From Rhizobium sp. CF122 (GTDB lineage Bacteria; Pseudomonadota; Alphaproteobacteria; Rhizobiales; Rhizobiaceae), in contig NZ_AKKA01000093.1 of assembly GCF_000282035.1 (NCBI RefSeq), positions 1 through 40,994 of the forward strand: DNA of 40,994 nucleotides, given 5' to 3'. The notes under the pieces were generated by a model. It was given only the letters and a program-made list of their open reading frames with translations. It ran no database searches and had not been told where the DNA came from. Below are positions 7,546 through 15,238 of this stretch, in pieces. The position numbers and the translations under genes were made by a program. How positions within the stretch are numbered: position 1 is the stretch's first letter; every line of letters begins with the position of its first letter.

Positions 7546-7561
7546 GAGTTAGTTCTGTAAC
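7546..7561. promoter_or_regulatory. Inverted repeat AGTTA-N6-TAACT, possible RepA operator
   Basis: A 5-bp inverted repeat with a 6-nt centre, about 107 nt before the repA start. RepA (with RepB) is known to repress its own operon by binding a palindrome near the repA promoter. A weak TTGCCG/TAGTTC promoter overlaps this site. Assignment by position only. Confidence 0.35.
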
Positions 7562-7667
7562 TACGCAAAAAGGGCGAATTATCGTCCCAGGGCGAAACAA
7601 TAACCGCATCAACCTTTCACGAACGATATCGGCGCTTAGGCTATTGAAACGAACTGAGGAAAGAATC

Positions 7668-8846
7668 GTGAACCGGCACTTAAGCAGCCTCGACTTCATG
7701 CAGAGCTTTTCCACCAAATTGGAACTCGCGCTGCAAAATCTCTCGATGGCGCAATATCCACCCGATGCGCGCCGCGAGATGCGGAAATTCTCCTCATCGG
7801 AAGTCGCAGCGCTCCTGGATGTCTCGGAAGCCTATATCAGGCAGATCGTTCTGAAGGACAAGGGTCTGTCGCCCGAGACGACGTCAAATGGCCGTCGCAT
7901 GTATACGCTTGAGCAGATCCTCGAGCTTCGCCTGATGCTGGCTGAAAAGGGGCGCAAGAAATGGATGAACCCGCGCCGTGTCGAGGACGAGGAATGCCAG
8001 ATCATTGCGGTCACCAACTTCAAGGGCGGCTCCAGCAAGACATCCACGACCATCCATCTCGGTCACTACCTGGCACTCAAGGGCTACCGGGTGTTGGCGG
8101 TCGATCTTGATCCGCAGGCATCACTTACCAGTTTGCACGGTACCCTTCCTGATTTCGATCCTCGGGAAGACGAAACGCTCTATGCTGCCATCCGCTTCTT
8201 AGATCCCAAGCCGACGAAGTCGCTCGTCCACAACACGCATATTGCCGGCTTTGACGTGATCTGCGCGGGTCTCGATCTGACGGAGTTTGAAACAGCGGTC
8301 GCTCTCGAGATGCGTAAGAACGGCGGCACGAGCTTCCTCCTGCGGGTCTCGCAGGCGCTCGAACAGGTCGCCGACGACTACGATGTCATTCTTATGGATT
8401 CGGCGCCTTCGCTGAACTTCCTGACGCTTTCGTCGCTGACCGCCGCCACTGGCGTCGTCATACCGGTTCCCGCCCACATGCTCGATGTCGATTCAACTGG
8501 GAAATTCCTCGAGCTTGCCTCGTCATACATGCAGATATTGAGCGAGATGGGAACCTCGGCGCAGTGGGATTTCGCGAAGTTCCTGGTGACGAAGTTCGAG
8601 GCCAACGATCACCCGCAGGCCAATATGACCGCCTTGATGCGACAGGTTTTCGGCGAAGACCTGTTGCTGAACATGGTGGCGAAATCAACTGCGGTTGCCG
8701 ACGCGCTGACGTGGAAGCAGAGCCTCTACGAGGTACAGCGCTCCCGGTTCTCGGCACCGAAAACCTACGACCGCGCGATGGAGTCGATCAACGCTGCCAA
8801 TGCTGAGATCGAGAAGTTGCTCTGGGCAGCATGGGGGCGCGAATGA
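7668..8846 (+). CDS. repA: Plasmid partitioning ATPase RepA (ParA family)
   Basis: Walker-type partition ATPase of the repABC cassette; it segregates the replicon with RepB and represses the operon. GTG 7668 is chosen as start because GAGGA at 7656-7660 is well spaced and the resulting 392 aa fits the family (about 400); the frame stays open further upstream without a Shine-Dalgarno. Visible domains: N-terminal helix-turn-helix (about 40-85, SSSEVAALLDVSEAYIRQI), deviant Walker A KGGSSKT (119-125), and Walker B-like YDVILMDSAPSLN. Its stop overlaps the repB start (ATGA), so the genes are coupled. This is a clear hallmark of a rhizobial secondary replicon. Confidence 0.95.
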   Translation: MNRHLSSLDFMQSFSTKLELALQNLSMAQYPPDARREMRKFSSSEVAALLDVSEAYIRQIVLKDKGLSPETTSNGRRMYTLEQILELRLMLAEKGRKKWMNPRRVEDEECQIIAVTNFKGGSSKTSTTIHLGHYLALKGYRVLAVDLDPQASLTSLHGTLPDFDPREDETLYAAIRFLDPKPTKSLVHNTHIAGFDVICAGLDLTEFETAVALEMRKNGGTSFLLRVSQALEQVADDYDVILMDSAPSLNFLTLSSLTAATGVVIPVPAHMLDVDSTGKFLELASSYMQILSEMGTSAQWDFAKFLVTKFEANDHPQANMTALMRQVFGEDLLLNMVAKSTAVADALTWKQSLYEVQRSRFSAPKTYDRAMESINAANAEIEKLLWAAWGRE

Positions 8847-9841
8847 GCCGCAAAGATTCCCGTGGCATGTTTGCCAATGTTCTTGGCCAGCTTGAACAAC
8901 CGACCGCCGCGCCGGTTGCCAAGCCGACGACGTCTCCGCACCTTCTCAAGGTCGCTGCAGGCGTCAGGCAGATACAAGAAAAGGGCGAGGTGCTCGACAG
9001 GCTTCTCAAGGACGGCGACCACATCGTTGAGGTAGACCCCGATGACGTTGCGCCGTCCACCATCCCGGACCGCTTCGACGGCGCCTATGACGAGGCGGCG
9101 ATCGAAGAGATTGCGACATCCATCAGGGAGCGCGGGCAGATTGTCCCCGGCTTGATCAGACCGCACAAAGGCGATGGGCTGCCCTACCAGATCGTGTTCG
9201 GTCGGCGGCGATTGGCGGCAGCCAAGGCGCTTGGACTGAAGTTCCGTGCCATTGTGCGGGAACTTAGTGACGAAGAGGCAATCGTCTTCCAGGGCGAAGA
9301 AAACGCAAATCGCAATGATCTGTCGTTCATCGAGAAGTGTGCATTCGCATTGTCGCAAGAACAGGCCGGATATCGGCGTGACGTGATCTGCGCATCGCTG
9401 GCAACAGGAAAGTCGCACGTGTCGGAGATGTTGCGGATCGCAACCGCGATCCCACGAGATGTACTGCTTGCGATTGGCTCCTCGCCGGAGATCGGCCGCC
9501 GCCGCTGGATCGACTTCGCCGATGCCTTTGCCACGCGCCAAGACGGTGCGATACGCATCAGGCAATCACTGGGTGAGGACAAGGCCGGAACCGGAAAAGA
9601 TCGCTTTGCGATCGCTCTTGGCGCGCTCAAGGCTGAAGCGGCGCCGACGGTTGCGCAGTCTGCCGCGACGGAAATACGAGCAAATGGCTTTCTTCTGGCG
9701 ACTGTCAGCTACGCGAAGACGGGCGCCAAGATCAGCTTTACCAAGGCTGTTCCGGCGAGTTTCGTCGATTTCTTGAATGATCGTATGGAAGCGCTTCACA
9801 GCGAATTCGTGCAGTCGACACAACGCAGCAGCAAAGGATAA
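8843..9841 (+). CDS. repB: Plasmid partitioning protein RepB (ParB family)
   Basis: Centromere-binding protein of repABC, 332 aa from ATG 8843 (MSRKDSRGMFANVLGQLE, a typical RepB N-terminus). The ATG at 8831 would add four residues and is less typical. The ParB-like nuclease-fold region is visible as IVPGLIRPHKG...YQIVFGRRRLAAAKAL and GEENANRNDLSFIEK, followed by the helix-turn-helix (about 170-200). RepB binds 16-bp parS palindromes of the form GTT-N4-GC-N4-AAC; the only match I found is at 39123-39138. It overlaps repA by 4 nt and is separated from repC by the antisense RNA region. Confidence 0.95.
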   Translation: MSRKDSRGMFANVLGQLEQPTAAPVAKPTTSPHLLKVAAGVRQIQEKGEVLDRLLKDGDHIVEVDPDDVAPSTIPDRFDGAYDEAAIEEIATSIRERGQIVPGLIRPHKGDGLPYQIVFGRRRLAAAKALGLKFRAIVRELSDEEAIVFQGEENANRNDLSFIEKCAFALSQEQAGYRRDVICASLATGKSHVSEMLRIATAIPRDVLLAIGSSPEIGRRRWIDFADAFATRQDGAIRIRQSLGEDKAGTGKDRFAIALGALKAEAAPTVAQSAATEIRANGFLLATVSYAKTGAKISFTKAVPASFVDFLNDRMEALHSEFVQSTQRSSKG

Positions 9842-9851
9842 CGCCGCAAAA

Positions 9852-9902
9852 GAAAAAAGCTCCCGAACGTTGCCGTCACGGAAGCCCTTCTCATAGGTTA
9901 GC
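9852..9902 (-). ncRNA. repABC antisense RNA (ctRNA, incompatibility RNA)
   Basis: On the minus strand of the repB-repC gap there is TTGACA (complement of 9932-9937), a 17-nt spacer and GATTCT (complement of 9909-9914), predicting a start near 9902. The transcript of about 50 nt ends in a GCTTCCG/CGGGAGC stem (9859-9885, one G-T pair) followed by six Ts. In repABC plasmids a short countertranscribed RNA from exactly this place pairs with the repC leader and lowers RepC synthesis, setting copy number and incompatibility. Both boundaries are predicted from sequence only. Confidence 0.8.
9859..9885 (-). terminator. Intrinsic terminator of the repABC antisense RNA
   Basis: On the minus strand GCTTCCG pairs with CGGGAGC and is followed by a run of six Ts (A-run at 9853-9858 on the plus strand). 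The 13-nt loop would also be the region that contacts the repC leader. Confidence 0.8.
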
Positions 9903-9908
9903 AGCTAG

Positions 9909-9937
9909 AGAATCGCATTTCCGGGAATCGCTGTCAA
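9909..9937 (-). promoter_or_regulatory. Promoter of the repABC antisense RNA
   Basis: Minus-strand -35 TTGACA (9937-9932), 17-nt spacer, -10 GATTCT (9914-9909). The -35 box is perfect, as expected for a constitutively strong copy-control RNA. Confidence 0.7.
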
Positions 9938-9940
9938 GAG

Positions 9941-9960
9941 TTGGCACCAGTCTGGTGGGC
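9941..9960 (+). other. Hairpin in the repC leader (S-element-like)
   Basis: CACCA-GTC-TGGTG with flanking GG/CC lies 33 nt upstream of the repC ATG. In repABC plasmids a leader hairpin here can hide the repC ribosome-binding site or stop transcription when the antisense RNA binds. The role is inferred from position. Confidence 0.5.
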
Positions 9961-9992
9961 CTATTTCTTTTGCCTTCGAGAAGGTGAAGGTG

Positions 9993-11288
9993 ATGGAATC
10001 AGGAAATGTGACGACGCCCTTTGGGCGGCGTTCAATGACGCTTGGCATGCTCGCCAGCCAGAAGGCGGCGAGCGAGCTTCAGGCCGATCAATCGGTCGAC
10101 AAGTGGAAAGTCTACAGGTCATTGTGTGCAGCCAAGCCTTTGCTTGGCGTGACGGATCGCGCTCTTGCAGTCCTGAATGCGCTGCTCAGTTTCTATCCGA
10201 AGAATGTCCTATCGGAAGAAAATGGTCTTGTTGTCTTTCCATCGAACGAGCAGCTTTCGTTGCGTTCGCACGGCATGGCCGAACAGACGATCCGTCGCCA
10301 CCTGGCGGTGCTGGTAGACGCCGGACTGATCATCCGCAAAGACAGTCCAAACGGCAAACGCTATGCCCGTAGGGCCAGGCAAGGCGAGATCGGAGAGGCG
10401 TTTGGCTTTTCATTGGCGCCGTTGATCGTACGCTGCGAGGAAATCGAACGTTTGGCAGCGGAGGTGGCGGCGGAACGGCTTCACCTGCAGCGTTTGCGCG
10501 AGCAGTTCAGCCTTTGTCGCCGGGATGTTGCGAAGCTGATTGAGACCGCGATGGAAGAAGACCTGGCGGGCGATTGGGAAACTGCGTTCAGCTACTTCAG
10601 GGAACTGGTCGATACCATACCGCGCACGCCGACGGCCGATCAGATTGCAACGGCGCTTGAAGAAATGAAGACGCTGCGCGACGACATCACTAACAGATTG
10701 GAAACACTGCTAAAAACAAGAAATACGAGCGGCAATCCCGCTCAAAATGAACGCCACATACATAATTCAAACCCCGACTCTACTTTTGACCTTGAACCAG
10801 CTTTTGAGACAAAGCAGGGGGCAAACTCGGCATTCAAAATTGAGCCTCACACCGTTGCGCTGGGGCAAAAGCAAGAGCAAGAGCGTGACGATCGAAGTGC
10901 GGCCCGGCCGCAAAACAGTGCAAGAGACGATGGCTCGGGCCTGAAGTCCTTCCCGCTCGGTCTCGTGCTGCAGGCTTGCCCCGACATGGTGAGCTACGGG
11001 CCTGGTGGCAAGATTGCAAATTGGCGGGACATGATGGCCGCGGCGGTCGTTGTCCGCGGGATGCTGGCTGTCAGCGCGTCGGCCTATGAGGAGGCAGCCA
11101 CGACGATGGGACCGGAGAATGCAGCAACAGTGATGGCATGCATCCTTGAGCGCGGCGGCCACATCAACTCGGCGGGCGGTTATCTCAGAGATCTGACACG
11201 TCGCGCGGAAAAAGGCGAATTCTCGATCGGGCCGATGTTGATGTCGCTTGTCCGCGCGCGAGGTGGCGGAACGAGAAGAGCTGGGTAG
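9993..11288 (+). CDS. repC: Replication initiation protein RepC
   Basis: Initiator of repABC replicons, 431 aa from ATG 9993 (MESGNVTTPFGRRSMTLGML, the family's characteristic N-terminus); GTG 9984 in the same frame would add three residues and is less likely. A winged-helix region is visible around SNEQLSLRSHGMAEQTIRRH. The origin of replication is known to lie within repC in this family, so oriV is expected inside this gene. A long coiled, basic middle is followed by the conserved C-terminal block (LVLQACPDMVSYGPGGKIAN). It is preceded by the antisense-RNA control region. Confidence 0.95.
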   Translation: MESGNVTTPFGRRSMTLGMLASQKAASELQADQSVDKWKVYRSLCAAKPLLGVTDRALAVLNALLSFYPKNVLSEENGLVVFPSNEQLSLRSHGMAEQTIRRHLAVLVDAGLIIRKDSPNGKRYARRARQGEIGEAFGFSLAPLIVRCEEIERLAAEVAAERLHLQRLREQFSLCRRDVAKLIETAMEEDLAGDWETAFSYFRELVDTIPRTPTADQIATALEEMKTLRDDITNRLETLLKTRNTSGNPAQNERHIHNSNPDSTFDLEPAFETKQGANSAFKIEPHTVALGQKQEQERDDRSAARPQNSARDDGSGLKSFPLGLVLQACPDMVSYGPGGKIANWRDMMAAAVVVRGMLAVSASAYEEAATTMGPENAATVMACILERGGHINSAGGYLRDLTRRAEKGEFSIGPMLMSLVRARGGGTRRAG

Positions 11289-11480
11289 CGGCACGTGCGG
11301 ATGGGCAACAACTGGAACGGGCCGAGGGTAGTGTGTCATCGATCCAGGTCGGAACCGCGGCATTGCAGATATCGCGCACGGTGCGTGGTTTGGTGATCGG
11401 TCGCCTAATCAGGTGATGCGAAACGGTAGCGGCAGCGGAGCTGGCACATCGAGCGAGGTTTCAATTGGGAAGATCGCCTG

Positions 11481-11793
11481 CTAGGCGTCGTTGGCCCAGA
11501 TGACCTGGGCTCGCGTCACGCCCTGGCTGGCATTGGCTATGGGTGACAGCCCGAGATTCGTTGCGTCCGCCAGGATCGCTGCCAAAAGAGGACTTTCGTT
11601 CGGGTACGTGCCTCCGGTCCGGCAGATTGGTGAATGCGCCGAGGAAACCAGTGTGCTCGACAACCTCGTTGAGCAATTCGGTAATGCGAATTCTCGGTAT
11701 CATTGCGTCGAGTTGATTGGCCAGGACTTCACCTTCGCCGGAGATGATGGCCTTGACCGGTGTGATGCTCAGACAGCTTCCGTCGAAGCTGAC
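11481..11793 (-). pseudogene. Internal fragment of a Tn3-family transposase, frameshifted
   Basis: Minus-strand translation gives VSFDGSCLSITPVKAI, then LDAMIPRIRITELLNEVVEH and TGFLGAFTNL; a frame change near 11622 continues with RTGGTYPNESPLLAAILADA, TNLGLSPIANASQGVTRAQV and IWANDA before a stop. These blocks match the C-terminal region of Tn3-family TnpA (about 970-1000 aa when intact); only about 104 codons remain. Both ends are truncated. It abuts the resolvase fragment at about 11800. Confidence 0.75.
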
Positions 11794-11801
11794 GTCTTCG
11801 G

Positions 11802-12047
11802 AATTGCTCGAAACCGCGAAGATGCTCCGCGATCGCCAGGTCGACCTGCTGAGTCTCGAAGAGAAGATCGACACGTCTTCAGCCGCCGGCGAGCTGATCT
11901 TTCATGTGTTCGGCGCCATCGCTCATTTCGAAAGACGTCGGATCTCGGAGCGAACAAGGGATCGTATTGCCGCTGCGCCGGCGAAAGCAAACAGCCCGGC
12001 CGCGAACCGCTCGACGTGAAAAGGGTCGAAGCGGCGATCAAGCTTAT
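11802..12047 (+). pseudogene. Serine resolvase/invertase fragment, frameshifted
   Basis: LLETAKMLRDRQVDLLSLEE, then KIDTSSAAGELIFHVFGAIA and HFERRRISERTRDRIAAA match the second half of the catalytic domain of Tn3-type resolvases. After a one-base loss near 11982 the C-terminal part resumes as KQPGREPLDVKRVEAAIKLI, the start of the DNA-binding domain, then ends. The N-terminal half with the catalytic serine is missing. It lies head-to-head against the transposase fragment, so both may derive from one decayed Tn3-like element. Confidence 0.75.
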
Positions 12048-12053
12048 CGGGGC

Positions 12054-12308
12054 CAGAAGAGCGAGTTGTCGCGCATGAACTGCCAGACGTCCTCGACGGG
12101 GGTTCAGTTCCGGTGAGCGCGGGGGTCGGAACATCAGGGTGATGCTGTCCGACAGTTTGAGTTTCGGCGTGACGTGCCATCCGGCTTGATCGAGAATGAG
12201 CACCGCATGCGCGCCGTCATCGGCTCCGGCTGATCTCGGCGAGGATGAGACCCGCTCCCTTTCCCTTCCGCGGGCAGACGGCCCCTAAGATGTGGGCCCG
12301 CATTTGCT
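12054..12308 (-). pseudogene. IS630-family transposase remnant, deleted and frameshifted
   Basis: Minus-strand frames give RAHILGAVCPRKGKGAGLIL and, after an internal deletion and frame change, DDGAHAVLILDQAGWHVTPK, LSDSITLMFRPPRSPELNP and, in a third frame, VEDVWQFMRDNSL before a stop. LDQAGWH and PPRSPELNPVE are hallmarks of the DDE domain of IS630-family orfB. At least two frame changes and one deletion show it is dead. Confidence 0.8.
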
Positions 12309-12387
12309 CTTCTACGTTTTGAGAGTAAAATTCGCGTTAGGGCAGAATGGAGCGCCAAAACCCACTTTTGATTGGGGGGTTAGATCG

Positions 12388-14712
12388 ATGTATATTTCCC
12401 ACGACGCGTCGCATGTGCGACAGCGAGAGGCGAGCCTCGCCCGGGAAAACCGAGCCGAGATCGTCAGAGCGCTAAATCAGCAACAAGTTACCCGTCGCGA
12501 ATTGCTGCGGTGGGGTGTTTTCACAGCGAGCGGATATCTCGTCTGCAAAAACGGTCTCAGTCCTTTTGCGAAGAGCGCTTACGCCGCCGTTCCGACCGGC
12601 GCGCCGCTGACACCGCTGTTCGGTATCAGGAAATTCTCCCAGCGGCTGAGCCGGCTACACCTGCTCAAGCCGCTGCCGATGGTCCGGACGCCCGACGGCC
12701 ATGCCGCCTTTCCCGCCCGCCTGGGCGAGCGGCCGGCAAAGCGCCTATCCTACCACACCGACTTTTCGGCCGATCCGACGAACCCGGCATTTGTTAATCC
12801 GCTGACACACCGTGGGCCGATTGAAGGCCGCCCGCCCGGCGAGATCTTCGCACATCAGCGCTGGGACGAGTTCTTTCCAAAGGTCGGCTACATACTCAGG
12901 CTCGGCCAGATTACCCAAAGCGGAACCGGCGGATTCCTCCACGACGATTTTCCGCGCCAGCAGCCAAACAGCGTCTGGACCTATGGCGATGGCAGGGCTG
13001 CCGAGTGCACGCTGCCCCCGTTCCTGATCAAGGGCCGGTACGGCGAACCCATCATCGCCCGCGTCTACAACGACCTGCCCGTCGACCGGGCCCAAAACAA
13101 CGGCTTCGGGCGCAACGAAACCCAGCTTCATTTCCACAACGCGCACAATGGCGCCGAGAGTGATGGTGCCGCGAATGTGCATCATTTCCCCGGCACGTTC
13201 TACGATTACCGCTGGAGCACGACGCTTGCCCGGCGCGACAAGATCAACACGCAGGCAACCGATCGACGGGCATCAGGACCGGACGACAACACCAGCCTTG
13301 TCAACGTCTCTGGAGATTTCCGCGAACTGCAGGGCAGCATGTTCGCGCATGATCACCGTTTCTTCTTCACGGCGGAGAACGTCTATAAAGGTAACCTTGG
13401 CACTATCAACTACTATAGCGGCCCCGACCGTGGCAACGAGGCGTTGTCGGACGGCGTCAATCTACGGCTGCCGAGCGGCAAATTGCTGGGTTGGGGAAAC
13501 GTCGATTTTGACGTCAATCTGATATTTTCCGATGCCGTATGCGACGCTGCGGGCCAGCTTTTCTTCGACATTTTCGACACTGACGGAATGCTCGGGGACG
13601 TGCCGTTGGTCAATTTCGGCTATGCGCCATTCTTCGAAGTGCTGCCGCGAAAGTACCGTTTCCGCACCCTGAACGCGTGCGTGTCGCGATTCCTGAAACT
13701 CGCACTCGCGGATGCCAGGGGAAATGCCGTCCCCATCAAATTTATTGCCAATGATGGAAATCTTGTTGTCAACACCCTGACATTAAAGTCGCTTCCTTTG
13801 CAGGGGATCGCCGAACGCTACGACTTCGTCGCTGATTTTTCCGGTTTCCGCATTGGTGACAGAATACAGGTGGTCAATCTGATTCGTCACGAAGACGGTC
13901 GTGGTCCCAAGGAGGAGCTCAGCCTGGCCAACGCGCTGCGGGGCGTTTCCTCGGATCCGGTCGTCGGGCCGATGCTTGAGTTTCGCGTGGTTGGCGCAGT
14001 CGAAAGCGTGGATGTCCCCGGTGTCATCCACCGCGCCACGGACCCGGACAGCAGTCAGGTTCCGCCCAAGTTGACTGAGCAGATTCCGATCGTCGCTCCG
14101 GTGCGCACAAGACTCGTCGAGTTTGGCAGGTCGGGGAAGGGAGATGCCCGCGGGGTCAACGGATGCGTGCCCGATTGCGGCGAATTCGTCAGCTTTCCGT
14201 GGACCATTCGCGTCAACGGCGAGGCTTCCCACTCGATGAACGCCAACAGGATTTCCCTGCTCATCCCGAAGCCTGGCGAGGTTGAACATTGGACCTACAA
14301 GAACGGCGGCGGCGGGTGGGATCATCCCATTCACCTTCATTTCGAGGAGGGGATAACCATTTCGCGCAACGGAATGAAACTCGATGCGACCGAGAACCTG
14401 CAGAGGAAGGACGTCTGGAGGTTGGGCGAAGGCGGCAGCGTCACCTTCCAGGTTCAGTTTGGCGAATTCGGCGGCGCCTACGTCAACCATTGCCACAACA
14501 CGGTGCATGAGGATTTCTCGATGCTGGCGCGGATTCAGCTGCTGACCGGTGTCGCTGGCACGCCTCAGGCTGCGGTGACCCCAACTCCCAATCCAACCCC
14601 GGACGGAGTCTTTTTCACCACACCGGAAATTCTGCCCGAAGGCGTGCCGAAAGGCTGGATCAACACCCAGTCGCAGGCGGCCGTCCAGGTCGGAAGCATT
14701 GTGAACCCTTGA
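12388..14712 (+). CDS. Large multicopper oxidase
   Basis: A 774-aa oxidase starting at ATG 12388 after a G-rich ribosome-binding site (TGGGGGGT). All four copper motifs are present: HFHNAHNG (H248, H250, H253), HDH (321-323), HPIHLH (646-651) and HCHNTVHEDFSM (H701, C702, H703, H707, axial M712). It therefore has type 1, 2 and 3 copper sites and should oxidise a substrate while reducing oxygen to water. TRRELLRWG at about 35-43 is a twin-arginine-like export signal, so it probably acts in the periplasm. It is longer than CueO or laccases (about 500 aa) and nearer to bilirubin- or manganese-oxidase-like bacterial enzymes; the substrate is unknown. It stands alone, just after the transposon remnants. 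Confidence 0.88.
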   Translation: MYISHDASHVRQREASLARENRAEIVRALNQQQVTRRELLRWGVFTASGYLVCKNGLSPFAKSAYAAVPTGAPLTPLFGIRKFSQRLSRLHLLKPLPMVRTPDGHAAFPARLGERPAKRLSYHTDFSADPTNPAFVNPLTHRGPIEGRPPGEIFAHQRWDEFFPKVGYILRLGQITQSGTGGFLHDDFPRQQPNSVWTYGDGRAAECTLPPFLIKGRYGEPIIARVYNDLPVDRAQNNGFGRNETQLHFHNAHNGAESDGAANVHHFPGTFYDYRWSTTLARRDKINTQATDRRASGPDDNTSLVNVSGDFRELQGSMFAHDHRFFFTAENVYKGNLGTINYYSGPDRGNEALSDGVNLRLPSGKLLGWGNVDFDVNLIFSDAVCDAAGQLFFDIFDTDGMLGDVPLVNFGYAPFFEVLPRKYRFRTLNACVSRFLKLALADARGNAVPIKFIANDGNLVVNTLTLKSLPLQGIAERYDFVADFSGFRIGDRIQVVNLIRHEDGRGPKEELSLANALRGVSSDPVVGPMLEFRVVGAVESVDVPGVIHRATDPDSSQVPPKLTEQIPIVAPVRTRLVEFGRSGKGDARGVNGCVPDCGEFVSFPWTIRVNGEASHSMNANRISLLIPKPGEVEHWTYKNGGGGWDHPIHLHFEEGITISRNGMKLDATENLQRKDVWRLGEGGSVTFQVQFGEFGGAYVNHCHNTVHEDFSMLARIQLLTGVAGTPQAAVTPTPNPTPDGVFFTTPEILPEGVPKGWINTQSQAAVQVGSIVNP

Positions 14713-15168
14713 TAGGGCGGTTATTCGAAGTGTTATTATACCGACGAGCGCCGTTTCCGACTCTCATGGTTTCCCAAAATGGCGCGAGTCTGAATCTGGA
14801 GGGGTCGATTCCGGCAGGGGGCGAAATGACACCCTAATTTAGGACAGCGTCCACGCGGAACCCCGTCGCGGTGGCGGTCGGTCTGCCTGACGCACCGGAG
14901 TTGATTACGCGCGCCGCTCGGGGCACCGAGCATGGCGTTCCTCGAACTTAATTGCGAACGTCGCAATGCTGGCATCACCGCACCAGTGCGCAGAAAATGC
15001 TTTTCTGATCGCGCTTCAATTGAAGAAGGCCATCGATTTCGACTTGTTCACGGAGGACGCCCTCGGGTGGTGGCGGTGAAGCTGGCCGTGGAAATTCATG
15101 AGCCAAACGTCGAAGGCAGTCCTTGGAGCTATGACGGCTCGGGCTGCGACCGAACGGCACAGCATCTA
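14713..15168. other. Intergenic stretch without a recognisable gene
   Basis: About 450 nt between the oxidase and the hmp promoter. Short open frames here have no ribosome-binding sites or family motifs. Bases 14800-14850 look like possible insertion-sequence debris (GGGTGTCATTTCGCCCCC on the minus strand), but I could not assign a family. Confidence 0.4.
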
Positions 15169-15191
15169 AACATATATTGTAAGTATATCTT
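15169..15191. promoter_or_regulatory. Probable NsrR-binding site upstream of hmp
   Basis: Two 11-bp half-sites, AACATATATTG (15169-15179) and AAGTATATCTT (15181-15191), flank one central T. This 11-1-11 spacing and the AAnATnnA...TnnATnTT symmetry match the general form of NsrR operators. It lies 48 nt before the flavohemoglobin start, and a gene for an NsrR-type repressor follows hmp. Confidence 0.6.
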
Positions 15192-15238
15192 ATAGGGGTT
15201 ACGTCAGCAACGTTGACGGAAAACATTTGGAGATGATG

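Noticed and set aside
9898..9913. parS-like sequence GTTAGCAGCTAGAGAA between repB and repC
   Set aside because: The left half and GC centre fit, but the right end is GAA instead of AAC, so the palindrome is broken; it overlaps the antisense RNA start.
14800..14850. Possible insertion-sequence end or transposase scrap
   Set aside because: No transposase motif could be read in any frame and no terminal repeat pair was found.
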